A program made the translations under genes and the position numbers. Of a stretch of DNA of 64,000 nt, positions 8,560-17,421 are shown in pieces. The number at the start of each line of letters is the position of its first letter. Within the stretch, counting starts at the first letter, position 1. The notes under the pieces are model-generated. The model had not been told where the DNA came from. It made no database searches and was given only the letters and a program-made list of their open reading frames with translations. The stretch spans positions 35,100-99,099 of the forward strand of contig CAYGBC010000004.1 of assembly GCA_964348015.1 (NCBI GenBank), written 5' to 3'. This DNA is from SOIA01 sp964348015 (GTDB lineage Bacteria; Acidobacteriota; Aminicenantia; Aminicenantales; Aminicenantaceae).

Positions 8560-8898
8560 TCAATCGAATTCAGGGAGCGGATCCCATATCCTGGAAAGCA
8601 CTTTGTGGACACTCATCCATTGATTTCTTTCTTTCTCCAGTTCCTTTTTTCCGAGTTCTGTGAGCCTGTAATATTTTCGTCGGCGTCCATTTTCGGACAT
8701 CTTCCAATGGGATTGGATAAAGTTTTCCTTTTCCAGCCGGTGAAGGACAGGGTAGAGCATCCCCTCAGACCATTCCAGGGTTCCCCCGGAAATTTCTATG
8801 ACACTCTGGATAATCTGATACCCGTAAATCTCGCCGCGAGCAAGAATGGCCAGGATAAGGGGCTTTGTTGAGGCCGCCATTAAGTTTTTCGACACCAT
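8560..8898 (-). CDS. PadR-family transcriptional regulator
   Basis: 112 residues. The winged helix (PLILAILARGEIYGYQIIQSV, then GTLEWSEGMLYPVLHRLEKE and ENGRRRKYYRLTELGKKELE) is diagnostic of the short PadR subfamily. Start at 8898, with GGAG seven bases upstream; a second ATG at 8880 is possible. In this family the regulator usually represses itself and an adjacent transporter, here the FtsX permease. A perfect 10-bp inverted repeat directly upstream is a likely operator. Confidence 0.9.
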   Translation of the reverse strand: MVSKNLMAASTKPLILAILARGEIYGYQIIQSVIEISGGTLEWSEGMLYPVLHRLEKENFIQSHWKMSENGRRRKYYRLTELGKKELEKERNQWMSVHKVLSRIWDPLPEFD

Positions 8899-8910
8899 TT
8901 TTCAACTCCA

Positions 8911-8953
8911 ATACCTAAATTCTCTATGTATTATACCTAGAATATTTAGGTAT
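8911..8953. promoter_or_regulatory. Inverted repeat upstream of padR, likely PadR operator
   Basis: ATACCTAAAT (8911-8920) and ATTTAGGTAT (8944-8953) are perfect 10-bp inverted arms. A further half-site TATACCTA lies between them at 8932-8939. The left arm is 12 bp upstream of the padR start codon. PadR proteins bind AT-rich dyads of this kind near their own promoters. The rest of the gap (8954-9240) holds no gene; 9063-9098 resembles 5687-5721. Confidence 0.6.
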
Positions 8954-9240
8954 TTCAAGAGCCTATTTTTTTCACCTAATTGAAATCAATTCATTAAGAA
9001 AAAGCTGGCATTATTCGGAGAAACCTTTTCCATCTATACGAAAACACTTAATGAGTAATGTCTTTATCGATACGAATTTGTTATTTTTTGGGCTGGGGAG
9101 GGATATTCACATTTGAGAATGTCACTTAATAGACATTAAGGTGAACAGGCAGGAATGAGTTATGAACCTAAATGGAAATTCTTATAAATCCAGAAGCTGG
9201 TTTTTGTCAGTAAACGGAAGTCTTAATCAAAATCTGCAGA

Positions 9241-10902
9241 TTAATCCTTTTTTATGGTGATATTCCCGCTTGTCTTCAGTTTGACAGTCGTCTGGCCTTC
9301 GCCGAGTTCAACTCGAATTTTATTTTTATCGTCCTCATCGAGATAAACCGGAAAGTCTGAATTGATCTTTCCGTACCGTGTGGAGGCGGAAATAATGACG
9401 TTCGCACTTCTTGGGATATGGAGTAAAATAGGCTTATAGGTGGTGATGAGCTCCACCTGTCCTTCTTTTGGCAAATTTTTGATCTGAGTCACCTCGATAG
9501 GACTGCTGCTGCCTTTGACGATTATGGAACCGGATGTTCGTTTCAGAATGACATGCTTGTACGAATTTGTGATGTTCACATCACCCGCCACGTCATCAGC
9601 TTCCACGCTGCAGGAGCTTCCATCTACTTCCAAATCTCCGCCCACATGATTTACCTGGATAGGCTTGTAAGACGAACGTATAGACACATCTTTCTTCACT
9701 TCGTCAACCGTAACTGTGCCTGAATTGGCGCGTATTTCCAATTTTCCATCCACTCTCTCGACGAGAATATCCTTGTACGAGGAAAGGATGATCGTGTTTC
9801 CTTTAACATCACGAGCCGTCACAGGACAGGATGAACCGTCCACATCCAACGATCCCCCGACACGATCCACCGTGATCTCTCGATAAGAGCTGCGGATGGA
9901 GACGTCTTGGACAACATCCATCACTGTCACCGCGCTGGATTGCCCTCGGTACCTCAGGTAACCCCCCACATCGACGACTCTCACAGGTCTGTAGCTGCTC
10001 TCGATTTCTGCGTCCTTTTCCACTCTATCAACCGAAACCGTGCAGCTTGATCCTTTGATCTTTAAAGTTCCCTGAACTCCTCCCACCTTGATCTCTCTAT
10101 ACGAAGTCGTGATATCGCAATCGCCCTTGACGCCACTTCCCTCCACATTACTGCTGTGGGATTTCACTGTGAGCGGCCCTCCTATCTGGTCGAACTCCAC
10201 AAATTTATAGCTGTTCTGGATCTCTGCCTTTCCGCCGATATGACTCAGCACGACGGATCCACTGCTGTTTTTAATATCAATCGGGCCGTTGAAATCATGA
10301 ATCTCTACCGGAGCATAGCTGTTCTTCAGGCCCAGTTCTCCACCGCAATTGTTTATCCTCACCTCACCGGAACGATTCTCAACGACTAATGTCCCTGTGA
10401 TATCTTTGATGTCTATATCTCCGTAGGCGTTATTAACATCGAGAGATTGTTTGGATGGAATGTGTATTTCTATTTCAGTTGAGTGCGAGAACCGATAGCT
10501 CCCGCTTCTGAAAATATTCCTGAGAAATCTGGCAAAACCGCTCTGATCTTTTTCATCCGTTTCCTCTCTTGGAGAGAGCAGCTGAAGCCGAAAGCCCTGT
10601 CGATAGGGCTCCAGGATCAGCCTTGTCCGGTCCAAGAATTCCTCTAAAAACTCCTCGTCCGTATCCCCCACTTCAACTGTGGCTTTTACGGAAATTTCGT
10701 TCTGTTCTCCCCCGGTTATGTGGAGGTCTCCCCGTGTCCTGTCAATATACAGAGTTTTTCCGGAAGCTGAGGCGATGCTTTGAGTGAAAACCTTGGATTT
10801 GACGGTCCTGAGCAGAACGTCTTTACTTGCGTCAAGGTTCTGGATAACAAAGACAACAGATAAAAATGTTAATACTAAACAAATCAGCATTTTTTTTCTC
10901 AT
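9241..10902 (-). CDS. Secreted DUF4097-type repeat protein
   Basis: 553 residues from the ATG at 10902, chosen because GGAGG lies five bases upstream. An N-terminal hydrophobic segment (MLICLVLTFLSVVFVI) is a signal peptide or anchor. Residues about 150-500 consist of alternating beta-strand repeats of roughly 20 residues: SSYR-I-V--VGG-L-V and GSSC-V----V--D--I, so a pair spans about 41 residues. This suggests a beta-helix or beta-roll. The SSC cysteine is present in some units and replaced in others (QSSA, ANSG, GSSS). It lies downstream of a sigma/anti-sigma pair on the same strand, as is usual for this family, and is probably a cell-envelope protein of their regulon. Function unknown. Confidence 0.75.
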   Translation of the reverse strand: MRKKMLICLVLTFLSVVFVIQNLDASKDVLLRTVKSKVFTQSIASASGKTLYIDRTRGDLHITGGEQNEISVKATVEVGDTDEEFLEEFLDRTRLILEPYRQGFRLQLLSPREETDEKDQSGFARFLRNIFRSGSYRFSHSTEIEIHIPSKQSLDVNNAYGDIDIKDITGTLVVENRSGEVRINNCGGELGLKNSYAPVEIHDFNGPIDIKNSSGSVVLSHIGGKAEIQNSYKFVEFDQIGGPLTVKSHSSNVEGSGVKGDCDITTSYREIKVGGVQGTLKIKGSSCTVSVDRVEKDAEIESSYRPVRVVDVGGYLRYRGQSSAVTVMDVVQDVSIRSSYREITVDRVGGSLDVDGSSCPVTARDVKGNTIILSSYKDILVERVDGKLEIRANSGTVTVDEVKKDVSIRSSYKPIQVNHVGGDLEVDGSSCSVEADDVAGDVNITNSYKHVILKRTSGSIIVKGSSSPIEVTQIKNLPKEGQVELITTYKPILLHIPRSANVIISASTRYGKINSDFPVYLDEDDKNKIRVELGEGQTTVKLKTSGNITIKKD

Positions 10903-10952
10903 TGATTCCTCCATCGATTCAAAATTGATCATAAGGACGCATGACAGATCCT

Positions 10953-11594
10953 CTATGGGTTCATGTTTATTCCATTATTGAGCTTCGTCTTTAATAATTC
11001 TTTGAGTGTCTCCTTTTTGTCCTGGAGTGCCGCAAGCATGTAGCGCCTAATGTGAGCGTTGGCCGGATTTTCTGAAAGGGCTTCCCGGCATTGCTCGATC
11101 TGATCGTCAATGGTCTCCAATCTGTCTTTATAGAGCCGCATCAATTCCACGTTCATATCCGCCATTTTGGGAAGGACACGCTCTTCCAGCTCTTCAATCG
11201 CCTCCACATAATCCCTTTCCTTTTTTTCCACCTTCACCAATGCGGATTCAGTCAACAGGCCGGATGTGCGGGTTTCCGGCTTGAGTAAAAAATATAAACC
11301 AATGCTCATTATCAGAAGAATTGCGGCCGAAGCCGGTAAAAGCCGGAGCGGGCTCCAGCGATTCTTTTTTACTCCAGACTCTATTTCTTTAAGTTGTTCC
11401 GTTTTTAAGCTTTCCTCGATTCGACTCCAGAGTTGAGGCGACTCCACAGTCCTCTTCAGCCCCCTGGCCAGCGACATCAACTGTTTATCTTGACTCGCGC
11501 GCTCCTGGCAGGAGGCACATGTTTTGAGATGTTTCTGAAATTCGCTATCATCAAGCTTTCCGAACTCATATTTTTTAAACTTATTGCAGCTCAT
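10953..11594 (-). CDS. Zinc-finger anti-sigma factor, membrane anchored
   Basis: 213 residues. The N-terminus carries an anti-sigma zinc-binding pattern (C3, then HLKTCASC), one transmembrane helix at about 88-106 (ASAAILLIMSIGLYFLL), and an extracytoplasmic helical region rich in charged residues. The start overlaps the stop of the sigma gene by 4 bp (ATGA), giving coupled synthesis of the pair. It should hold the sigma factor at the membrane until a signal releases it. Confidence 0.82.
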   Translation of the reverse strand: MSCNKFKKYEFGKLDDSEFQKHLKTCASCQERASQDKQLMSLARGLKRTVESPQLWSRIEESLKTEQLKEIESGVKKNRWSPLRLLPASAAILLIMSIGLYFLLKPETRTSGLLTESALVKVEKKERDYVEAIEELEERVLPKMADMNVELMRLYKDRLETIDDQIEQCREALSENPANAHIRRYMLAALQDKKETLKELLKTKLNNGINMNP

Positions 11595-12115
11595 CGGCTC
11601 TCCTTGATTTGAAGGTTTGAGAGTCTGTCACGAAGCCGCGCTTTGGCGTGGTAAATGCTGGACTTCACTCCACCCGGAGTGATATTCATAATCTCTGCGA
11701 TCTCATCCTGTTTAAATTCTTCGACTGCAAATAAAACAAAACAGGCCCGCATTCTTTCCGGCAGAGCCAGGATCGCCTCTTCGAGGACCATCTTCTCTTC
11801 ATGCCTGGAAAGGTAGGATGCATTCATGTCCTCGAGTGGATGGACGCGGACTCGCTTTCTTTTTCTGAGGATATCAAAGCAGACATTCATCAAAATGCGG
11901 AATAAATACGTGCTGAATTTTGAGCTGTAGTTGTAGTTTCGAATTCCCCGGTAAAGTTTGAGGAACGTCATCTGGACAGCGTCTTCCGCATCCTGCTGAA
12001 GGCCGAGAACCCTCAGGGCTGTGTGAAGAAGCGGCTGCTCATATCGGTCATAAATCATTTTATATGCACTCAAATCATGCTGCTGGCATTTTTGAATGAC
12101 CTCACTCTCATTCAT
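11591..12115 (-). CDS. ECF RNA polymerase sigma factor
   Basis: 174 residues. Region 2 (YEQPLLHTALRVLGLQQDAEDAVQMTFLKLYRG style core with DAEDAVQ) and region 4 (LPERMRACFVLFAVEEFKQDEIAEIM, TPGGVKSSIYHAKARLRD) are intact. First gene of a three-gene operon with the anti-sigma factor and the DUF4097 protein. The length is typical of ECF factors. No autoregulated promoter motif was identified. Confidence 0.9.
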   Translation of the reverse strand: MNESEVIQKCQQHDLSAYKMIYDRYEQPLLHTALRVLGLQQDAEDAVQMTFLKLYRGIRNYNYSSKFSTYLFRILMNVCFDILRKRKRVRVHPLEDMNASYLSRHEEKMVLEEAILALPERMRACFVLFAVEEFKQDEIAEIMNITPGGVKSSIYHAKARLRDRLSNLQIKESR

Positions 12116-12181
12116 CCAGTGCTGTTCCTGTTTTTTAATTGTTAGACCTCTCTAATCGTTAAAAGGTTTAATTCCTTTTCA

Positions 12182-12212
12182 TGAGATTGCCGCGCTTCGC
12201 TCGCAATGACAC
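12182..12212. repeat. Hairpin repeat copy in the gap 12116-12423
   Basis: ATGAGATTGCCGCGCTTCGC followed by TCGCAATGACA is one copy of the dispersed repeat; a decayed copy follows at about 12241-12268. The 308-bp gap between the sigma gene and the molybdenum hydroxylase gene holds no gene. Confidence 0.7.
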
Positions 12213-12423
12213 TATTCACACATTCCTTTTATCTTAAAGGATAAACGCACATTGCTTGCAATAAAACCATCTAATTCGCTAGATTGAATATTATTATTGC
12301 CTCATTACTGACCACCTAAAACATCTTGCCTATTTATACTTATGCAGGATGTTCCTCGAATTTCACTCACTCGTATTTACGTTCTGGAAAGAGTGATGGC
12401 TCGCTGGCCGGAAGTTCTTCAGG

Positions 12424-15279
12424 TCAGGATTTCTTTTGTTTCAGAGCTTTGAGTATTTTCTCTGGTGTGATCGGGAGTTCTTTGATCCAGACTCCGGTCG
12501 CGTTCGCGATCGCATGGGCGACAGCAGCCAGGATGGGCAAAGTCGCTCCCTCCCCCACTTCCTTGGCCCCGTAGGGCCCTTCAGGCTCGTAGGAGTCGAC
12601 GATCCCGCTGAAGATCTCAGGAGCGTCTTGCATAGTCATCAGCAGATAATCATGCAGGTTGGGATTGAGGATGTTCCCCTTCCGGTCATACTGCACGTCC
12701 TCCATCAGAGTCTCCCCGGCTCCCATCACGATAGCCCCCTCCACCTGTCCGTGGACGGCCTGAGGATTCACTGGAGTGCCGCAATCATGGTAGTCGGTGA
12801 ACTTCTCCAACCTCACCTTTCCGGTTTCCAGGTCAACACGGCATTCGCACACAGCACTGGAATAAGAAAAAGCAGGGCTGGTTCCCACGGCTGCGCCTTT
12901 ATAATCTCCCCCGAGTCCTTCCGGAGGTTTGTACCATCCCGTGCCTATTAGGGGACCCTGGTCATTGAAGTATTTCCGCGCGGCTTCTTCCCACTCCATA
13001 ACTTTAGATTTATCTTTTTTATGGAATATCCGGTTGTTTTCTACTCTCAATGCCTTGGGACCACAGCCCCACATCCTGGAGACAGTGGCGAACAACTTCT
13101 TGAGGACATCCTTGCTGGCCATGACCACTGCATTCCCACCCATAAGTGTTGTCCGGGACGAGTAGGACCCCAAGTCCAGCGGGCTGATATCCGAATCCTC
13201 TGTGCGAATCCGCACCCTGTGGAGGCTGATCCCCAGAGTCTCGGCGCATATTTGCGAGAGAACGGTGGACGAGCCCTGGCCGATTTCTGCAGCCTGGATG
13301 AGCAGGACCGCGGCTGTTCCGTCCTCGCTGATCTTGACAATCGCGTTGGCGTGGGGAAACACAGACTTCTTCACGAACGGCTCTGGTTTTTTCTCCGAGT
13401 GGCGCTGGACCTGGCCCCTGTAGATGGCGTACCCGGCACCCGATACAAATCCGCCGCAGCCGATTCCGATTCCCTTGCCTGCAGGAAGCTTTCCGTATTT
13501 CTGGCTCCAGCCAGATTTCTTCCTGACGTCTTTGAGCGTAGCCTTGAACTCGCAGCTTCTGACATCCAGGTCATTGCATGTCCGGGAGTGTGGAGTCATG
13601 GCATTCCGGAGCCGTATCTCGATCGGGTCGATCCCGAGGTCATCCGCGATCATGCTCAGAAGACTCTCGAAGGCAAAACGGGGCTGAGGTGTCCCGTGGC
13701 CGCGCATGGCTCCGCAGGCCGGCTTATTAGTCATCACTCTGAAACCTTCGTACTTGTAATTGGGGAGATGGTAAAGAGTGGGAATCATGCTGCCGGCATA
13801 ATAGGCCGTGACGACGCCGAACGATGAGTACGCCCCTCCATCGAGGTAGATCCGGCTCTGGACAGCCGTGATTCTCCCGTCCTTCTTCACTCCGATCTTG
13901 AACTTCATGTGCTGTTTGTGCCGGCCCCGCCCGAACAGAAACATCTCTTCGCGGCTGTAGACCATCTTGACCGGTCTCCCTGTCTTCTTTGAGGCGATCG
14001 CCGCAATCAGATCCAGCGGCGTCGTTGCGGCTTTGGAGCCGAATCCCCCTCCCACCGGCGGGCGGATGACACGGATCCTTCCAAGAGGAATATCCAGCAC
14101 TCGGGCGACCATGTAGTGGACATAATGCGGCACCTGCGTGGAGGAATAGAGCACAAGCGTGGACCCGTCATTTTCCCAGAAAGAGACGGAGGCGTGAGGC
14201 TCGAGCGGGTTCTGGTAGACGTGGTTCCCGATGAATTCCTCCTCTCTCACGTGATCTGCCTCGGAAAATCCCTTCTCGATGTCGCCAAAATGATGATCGA
14301 CCACGGTGTTGATGTTATCCTTGAATCTTTCATGAAGCTGCGGTGCTCCCTCCTTTATCGCCTCCATCGGGTTGAACACAGCCGGAAGCTCCTCGTAATC
14401 GACCTTTATCAGTTTCAGAGCTCTCTCTGCGGTTTCCTCATCCACGGCGATTACAGCCGCCACTTCATCGCCCACATACCGCACTCTCTCTTTTGCCAGA
14501 ACGTATTCATCATACCGAGCCGGGGAAACCCCGTATGTGATATCGGGGACATCTTTTCCGGTCAGGACCAGTTTGACGCCCGGAACCTTTTCGGCCCTGC
14601 GCGTATCAATTTTCTTTATCCGGCCGTGAGGCACGGGAGAATGAAGGATTTTCCCGTAGAGCATGTTCTCGAAATAAAGATCAGCCGTGTATTTGGCCCA
14701 TCCGGTGGCTTTCTCCGCGGCATCCACTCGCGGAAGGCTCCGTCCTACGGTCTTGAATTTATCCAAGTCATAGGAAGAGGGAACAGGCTCTTTTATCCTC
14801 CTGTACTTCTTCCAATTCTTGACCGCTTCCAGAATCCGCGTGTAGCCCGTGCAGCGGCAGAGGTTTCCGGAGAGAGCTTTCTTGATATCTTCATCCGTAG
14901 GATCAGGATTTCGGCTGATCAGTGCCATAGCGCTCATGACCATTCCGGGAGTGCAGAAACCGCACTGGATTGCTCCGTGGTTGATAAAGGCCCGTTGGAG
15001 AGGATGGAGGGCGCCATCCCTGGCTATTCCCTCGATTGTGGTGATGTCCGCTCCTTCACAGGAGGCAGCCAGGACTAAACAGCTGTTTTTCGGTTCCCCA
15101 TCAATAAGCACCGTGCACGCTCCGCATACTCCCAGGTTGCACCCTTTTTTGGTCCCTGTCAGTCGAAGCTTTTCCCTGAGGGCATCCAGAAGCGTGTCCC
15201 CGTTTTTGACCGCGATAGAATGCTCTTCCCCGTTAACCCTGAGGACAATAACTCGATCTGTTGTCTTATTCTGTCCCAT
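12424..15279 (-). CDS. Molybdenum hydroxylase, fused [2Fe-2S] and Mo subunits (xanthine dehydrogenase family; 4-hydroxybenzoyl-CoA reductase-like)
   Basis: 951 residues from the ATG at 15279, five bases after the stop of the FAD subunit gene; an upstream TTG is less likely. Residues about 10-165 hold two [2Fe-2S] motifs (CNLGVCGAC and CGFC...CRC). Residues about 190-950 are the Mo-pterin domains with GGGFGSKA, RGHGTPQPRFAFE and the catalytic glutamate in GAKEVGEGA. Small and large subunits are joined in one chain, as in Desulfovibrio aldehyde oxidoreductase, while FAD is on a separate protein. The substrate cannot be read from the sequence. In this island a 4-hydroxybenzoyl-CoA reductase-like role (removing a ring hydroxyl) is the best guess; a purine or N-heterocycle hydroxylase is the alternative. 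Confidence 0.8.
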   Translation of the reverse strand: MGQNKTTDRVIVLRVNGEEHSIAVKNGDTLLDALREKLRLTGTKKGCNLGVCGACTVLIDGEPKNSCLVLAASCEGADITTIEGIARDGALHPLQRAFINHGAIQCGFCTPGMVMSAMALISRNPDPTDEDIKKALSGNLCRCTGYTRILEAVKNWKKYRRIKEPVPSSYDLDKFKTVGRSLPRVDAAEKATGWAKYTADLYFENMLYGKILHSPVPHGRIKKIDTRRAEKVPGVKLVLTGKDVPDITYGVSPARYDEYVLAKERVRYVGDEVAAVIAVDEETAERALKLIKVDYEELPAVFNPMEAIKEGAPQLHERFKDNINTVVDHHFGDIEKGFSEADHVREEEFIGNHVYQNPLEPHASVSFWENDGSTLVLYSSTQVPHYVHYMVARVLDIPLGRIRVIRPPVGGGFGSKAATTPLDLIAAIASKKTGRPVKMVYSREEMFLFGRGRHKQHMKFKIGVKKDGRITAVQSRIYLDGGAYSSFGVVTAYYAGSMIPTLYHLPNYKYEGFRVMTNKPACGAMRGHGTPQPRFAFESLLSMIADDLGIDPIEIRLRNAMTPHSRTCNDLDVRSCEFKATLKDVRKKSGWSQKYGKLPAGKGIGIGCGGFVSGAGYAIYRGQVQRHSEKKPEPFVKKSVFPHANAIVKISEDGTAAVLLIQAAEIGQGSSTVLSQICAETLGISLHRVRIRTEDSDISPLDLGSYSSRTTLMGGNAVVMASKDVLKKLFATVSRMWGCGPKALRVENNRIFHKKDKSKVMEWEEAARKYFNDQGPLIGTGWYKPPEGLGGDYKGAAVGTSPAFSYSSAVCECRVDLETGKVRLEKFTDYHDCGTPVNPQAVHGQVEGAIVMGAGETLMEDVQYDRKGNILNPNLHDYLLMTMQDAPEIFSGIVDSYEPEGPYGAKEVGEGATLPILAAVAHAIANATGVWIKELPITPEKILKALKQKKS

Positions 15280-15284
15280 GGGAT

Positions 15285-16169
15285 CTACTTTTTTTTCAGA
15301 GATTTTCCGCAAGCTCGCTCGAATGCTTCGGTTAAGCTCCGGCGTGTCAACACCTGAACCAGTTCCTTCCTGTGCCAGGCAGATCCGCGGATATCGGAGA
15401 TGGGCTTCCCTTCTTCTTTTGCGATGACGGCCGCTTCTTCAAAAACCTTTGCAGAAGGAGTTTTTGTCTGGAGAAATTTTGAGGTTTTATATGCCACAAC
15501 AGGAGTGGGTGCGACAGCTCCGAGCACAACGGCTGCATTTTCAATTTTTCCTCTTTTCAGGGTCAGCCGGGAGGCGACAGACGCCACGGCCAGGGCGTTG
15601 GCCTCCCTGAGCGTGAACCTCATGTAAGATATCCCGGTGTCGCGCGGCGGCATAGGAAGAAAAACCGACGTAAGCAACTCTTCTGTCCGACAGACCGTTT
15701 CTCTCGGCCCTGTAAAGAATGTAGAGAGGGGGATTTCACGCGAAGATTTGACACAGCGGAGCTCGATTGATGCATCCGCCACAATCAGTGTCGGAGGCAG
15801 GTCAGCCGAGGGCACGGCGCTCGTGATGTTCCCGCCGATCGTGGCCAGAGCCCGGACCTGGGGAGAGGCCATCGCGCCTGCGGCATACGCGAGCGCCGGG
15901 AAATACTTTTTAATCAGTGGACTCGACTGGATATCCTGCGGAGATGCTGCGGCACCGATACGAATCCTCTCTCCATTCTTCTCGATGCCCTTGAGTTCCT
16001 CGATATTTTGAAGAGATATGACTTCTCTGACTCTGACTAAATCCTTCTTGAGGTCGACAAGCAGGTCAGTTCCTCCAGCCATTATTCTGGCATCCTGGAG
16101 GTCTGACAGAAGCTGGATGGCTTCGGATACAGTCCGGGGCGAGTGAAACCTGATTTCAGAAAGAATCAT
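15285..16169 (-). CDS. FAD-binding subunit of the molybdenum hydroxylase
   Basis: 294 residues, CO dehydrogenase/xanthine dehydrogenase flavoprotein family. Visible motifs are the FAD loops IMAGGTDLLVDLK (about 31-43) and ATIGGNI (about 111-117), and a C-terminal CODH-type domain. It is shorter than HcrB of 4-hydroxybenzoyl-CoA reductase and shows no extra four-cysteine insertion, so the additional [4Fe-4S] cluster of true HcrB seems absent. It is directly upstream of the fused Mo/[2Fe-2S] gene and must be its partner. Confidence 0.85.
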   Translation of the reverse strand: MILSEIRFHSPRTVSEAIQLLSDLQDARIMAGGTDLLVDLKKDLVRVREVISLQNIEELKGIEKNGERIRIGAAASPQDIQSSPLIKKYFPALAYAAGAMASPQVRALATIGGNITSAVPSADLPPTLIVADASIELRCVKSSREIPLSTFFTGPRETVCRTEELLTSVFLPMPPRDTGISYMRFTLREANALAVASVASRLTLKRGKIENAAVVLGAVAPTPVVAYKTSKFLQTKTPSAKVFEEAAVIAKEEGKPISDIRGSAWHRKELVQVLTRRSLTEAFERACGKSLKKK

Positions 16170-16204
16170 CCAAACATCCCTGTCCTTATTATGGGAATAA
16201 AAAA

Positions 16205-17392
16205 CTAATTCTCTTTTTTGATGACTGTGGCCATGCTCACTCCACCACCGCCACAGATCCCAGCCAGGCCGATTTTTCCGTCGTTGATTCTCAACACATG
16301 ATACAGAGTGAGTATGATCCGGGCTCCGCTGATTCCTGTGGGATGACCCAAAGCGATCGCTCCTCCATGAACATTCAGTTTATCCCGATTCCATTTGAGG
16401 ACTTTCTCGTTCGACAGGATTTGAGCCGCAAAAGCCTCGTTGACTTCGATGAAATCGACGTCATCCAATTTCATGTTGGCCTTCTTCAGGGCCAGGGGAA
16501 TCGCCACACCGGGTCCGTCTCCCATCAGACTGGGTTCCACGGCCGTTTGAGAATAGGACAAGAGAGAAAAGAGAGGCTTGGCTCCCAGTTTCTTGGCCTT
16601 GGCGCGAGACGTCACGACCATCGCCACAGCTCCGTCGGACATTCCGCAGGCGTTTCCAGCCGTGATCTTCCCGTCCTTTTTAAAAACCGTCGGGAGCTTT
16701 CCCAATTTCTCCAGAGTGCTGTCCCGGCGAATCGTCTCATCCTTGTCAAAAATGATCGGGTCTCCTTTTCTCTGCGGGACCTCCACAGGAACTATCTCCT
16801 CATCAAACCAACCTTCATCCTGAGCTTTGGCCGCTTTCTGATGGCTGGAGAGTGCAAACTCATCCATATCTTCCCGCGTCAATTTGTATTTGTCGACTAA
16901 ATTCTCAGCGGTCTGTCCCATTCCCATGTCGCACACAGGATCGATAGAATCGCTCCAACCGTCTAAAAGAACTTTATTTCCCATTTTGAAACCCTTCCAC
17001 CGGGCATCTTTGAGCAAATAGGGAATCGTGCTCATACTGTCGAATCCTCCCACCATCACGATTTCGGACTCTCCAAGCTGGATGGCTTGAGCGGCCATGG
17101 CGAGAGCTCTCATGCCCGAGGGGCAGGCCATATTCAAAGTGATAGTCGGGACCGTATCGGGTATTCCTCCGCGGATAGAGGCGGTCCGGGAAGGATTGGG
17201 CCCGTTCCCGGCCTGACGGCAGCTTCCCAGAATCACATCGTTAATATCTTCTCCCTTCAGATTGGCTCTTTTGAGGGCTTCGGCTATGGCCACCGCTCCC
17301 AAATCATAGGCGGCGATATCCTTTAAAGTGCCCCCGAACCGCCCCATCGGAGTCCTGGCTCCACTTATGACAACGACATCATTGAGTTCCAT
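16205..17392 (-). CDS. Thiolase (acetyl-CoA C-acyltransferase)
   Basis: 395 residues with a complete thiolase active site: nucleophile in NMACPSGMRAL (about C90), GHPTGISG (catalytic His, about 350) and CGGGG near the C-terminus (about C382). Cleaves a 3-oxoacyl-CoA with CoA. Next gene downstream of an SDR reductase on the same strand (29-bp gap), a pairing common for acetoacetyl-CoA metabolism. One of three intact thiolases in the island, so 3-oxopimelyl-CoA or acetoacetyl-CoA could each be its substrate. Confidence 0.9.
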   Translation of the reverse strand: MELNDVVVISGARTPMGRFGGTLKDIAAYDLGAVAIAEALKRANLKGEDINDVILGSCRQAGNGPNPSRTASIRGGIPDTVPTITLNMACPSGMRALAMAAQAIQLGESEIVMVGGFDSMSTIPYLLKDARWKGFKMGNKVLLDGWSDSIDPVCDMGMGQTAENLVDKYKLTREDMDEFALSSHQKAAKAQDEGWFDEEIVPVEVPQRKGDPIIFDKDETIRRDSTLEKLGKLPTVFKKDGKITAGNACGMSDGAVAMVVTSRAKAKKLGAKPLFSLLSYSQTAVEPSLMGDGPGVAIPLALKKANMKLDDVDFIEVNEAFAAQILSNEKVLKWNRDKLNVHGGAIALGHPTGISGARIILTLYHVLRINDGKIGLAGICGGGGVSMATVIKKEN

Positions 17393-17421
17393 TATTTTCC
17401 CTCCTTCTTCTCTTCTTCAAA

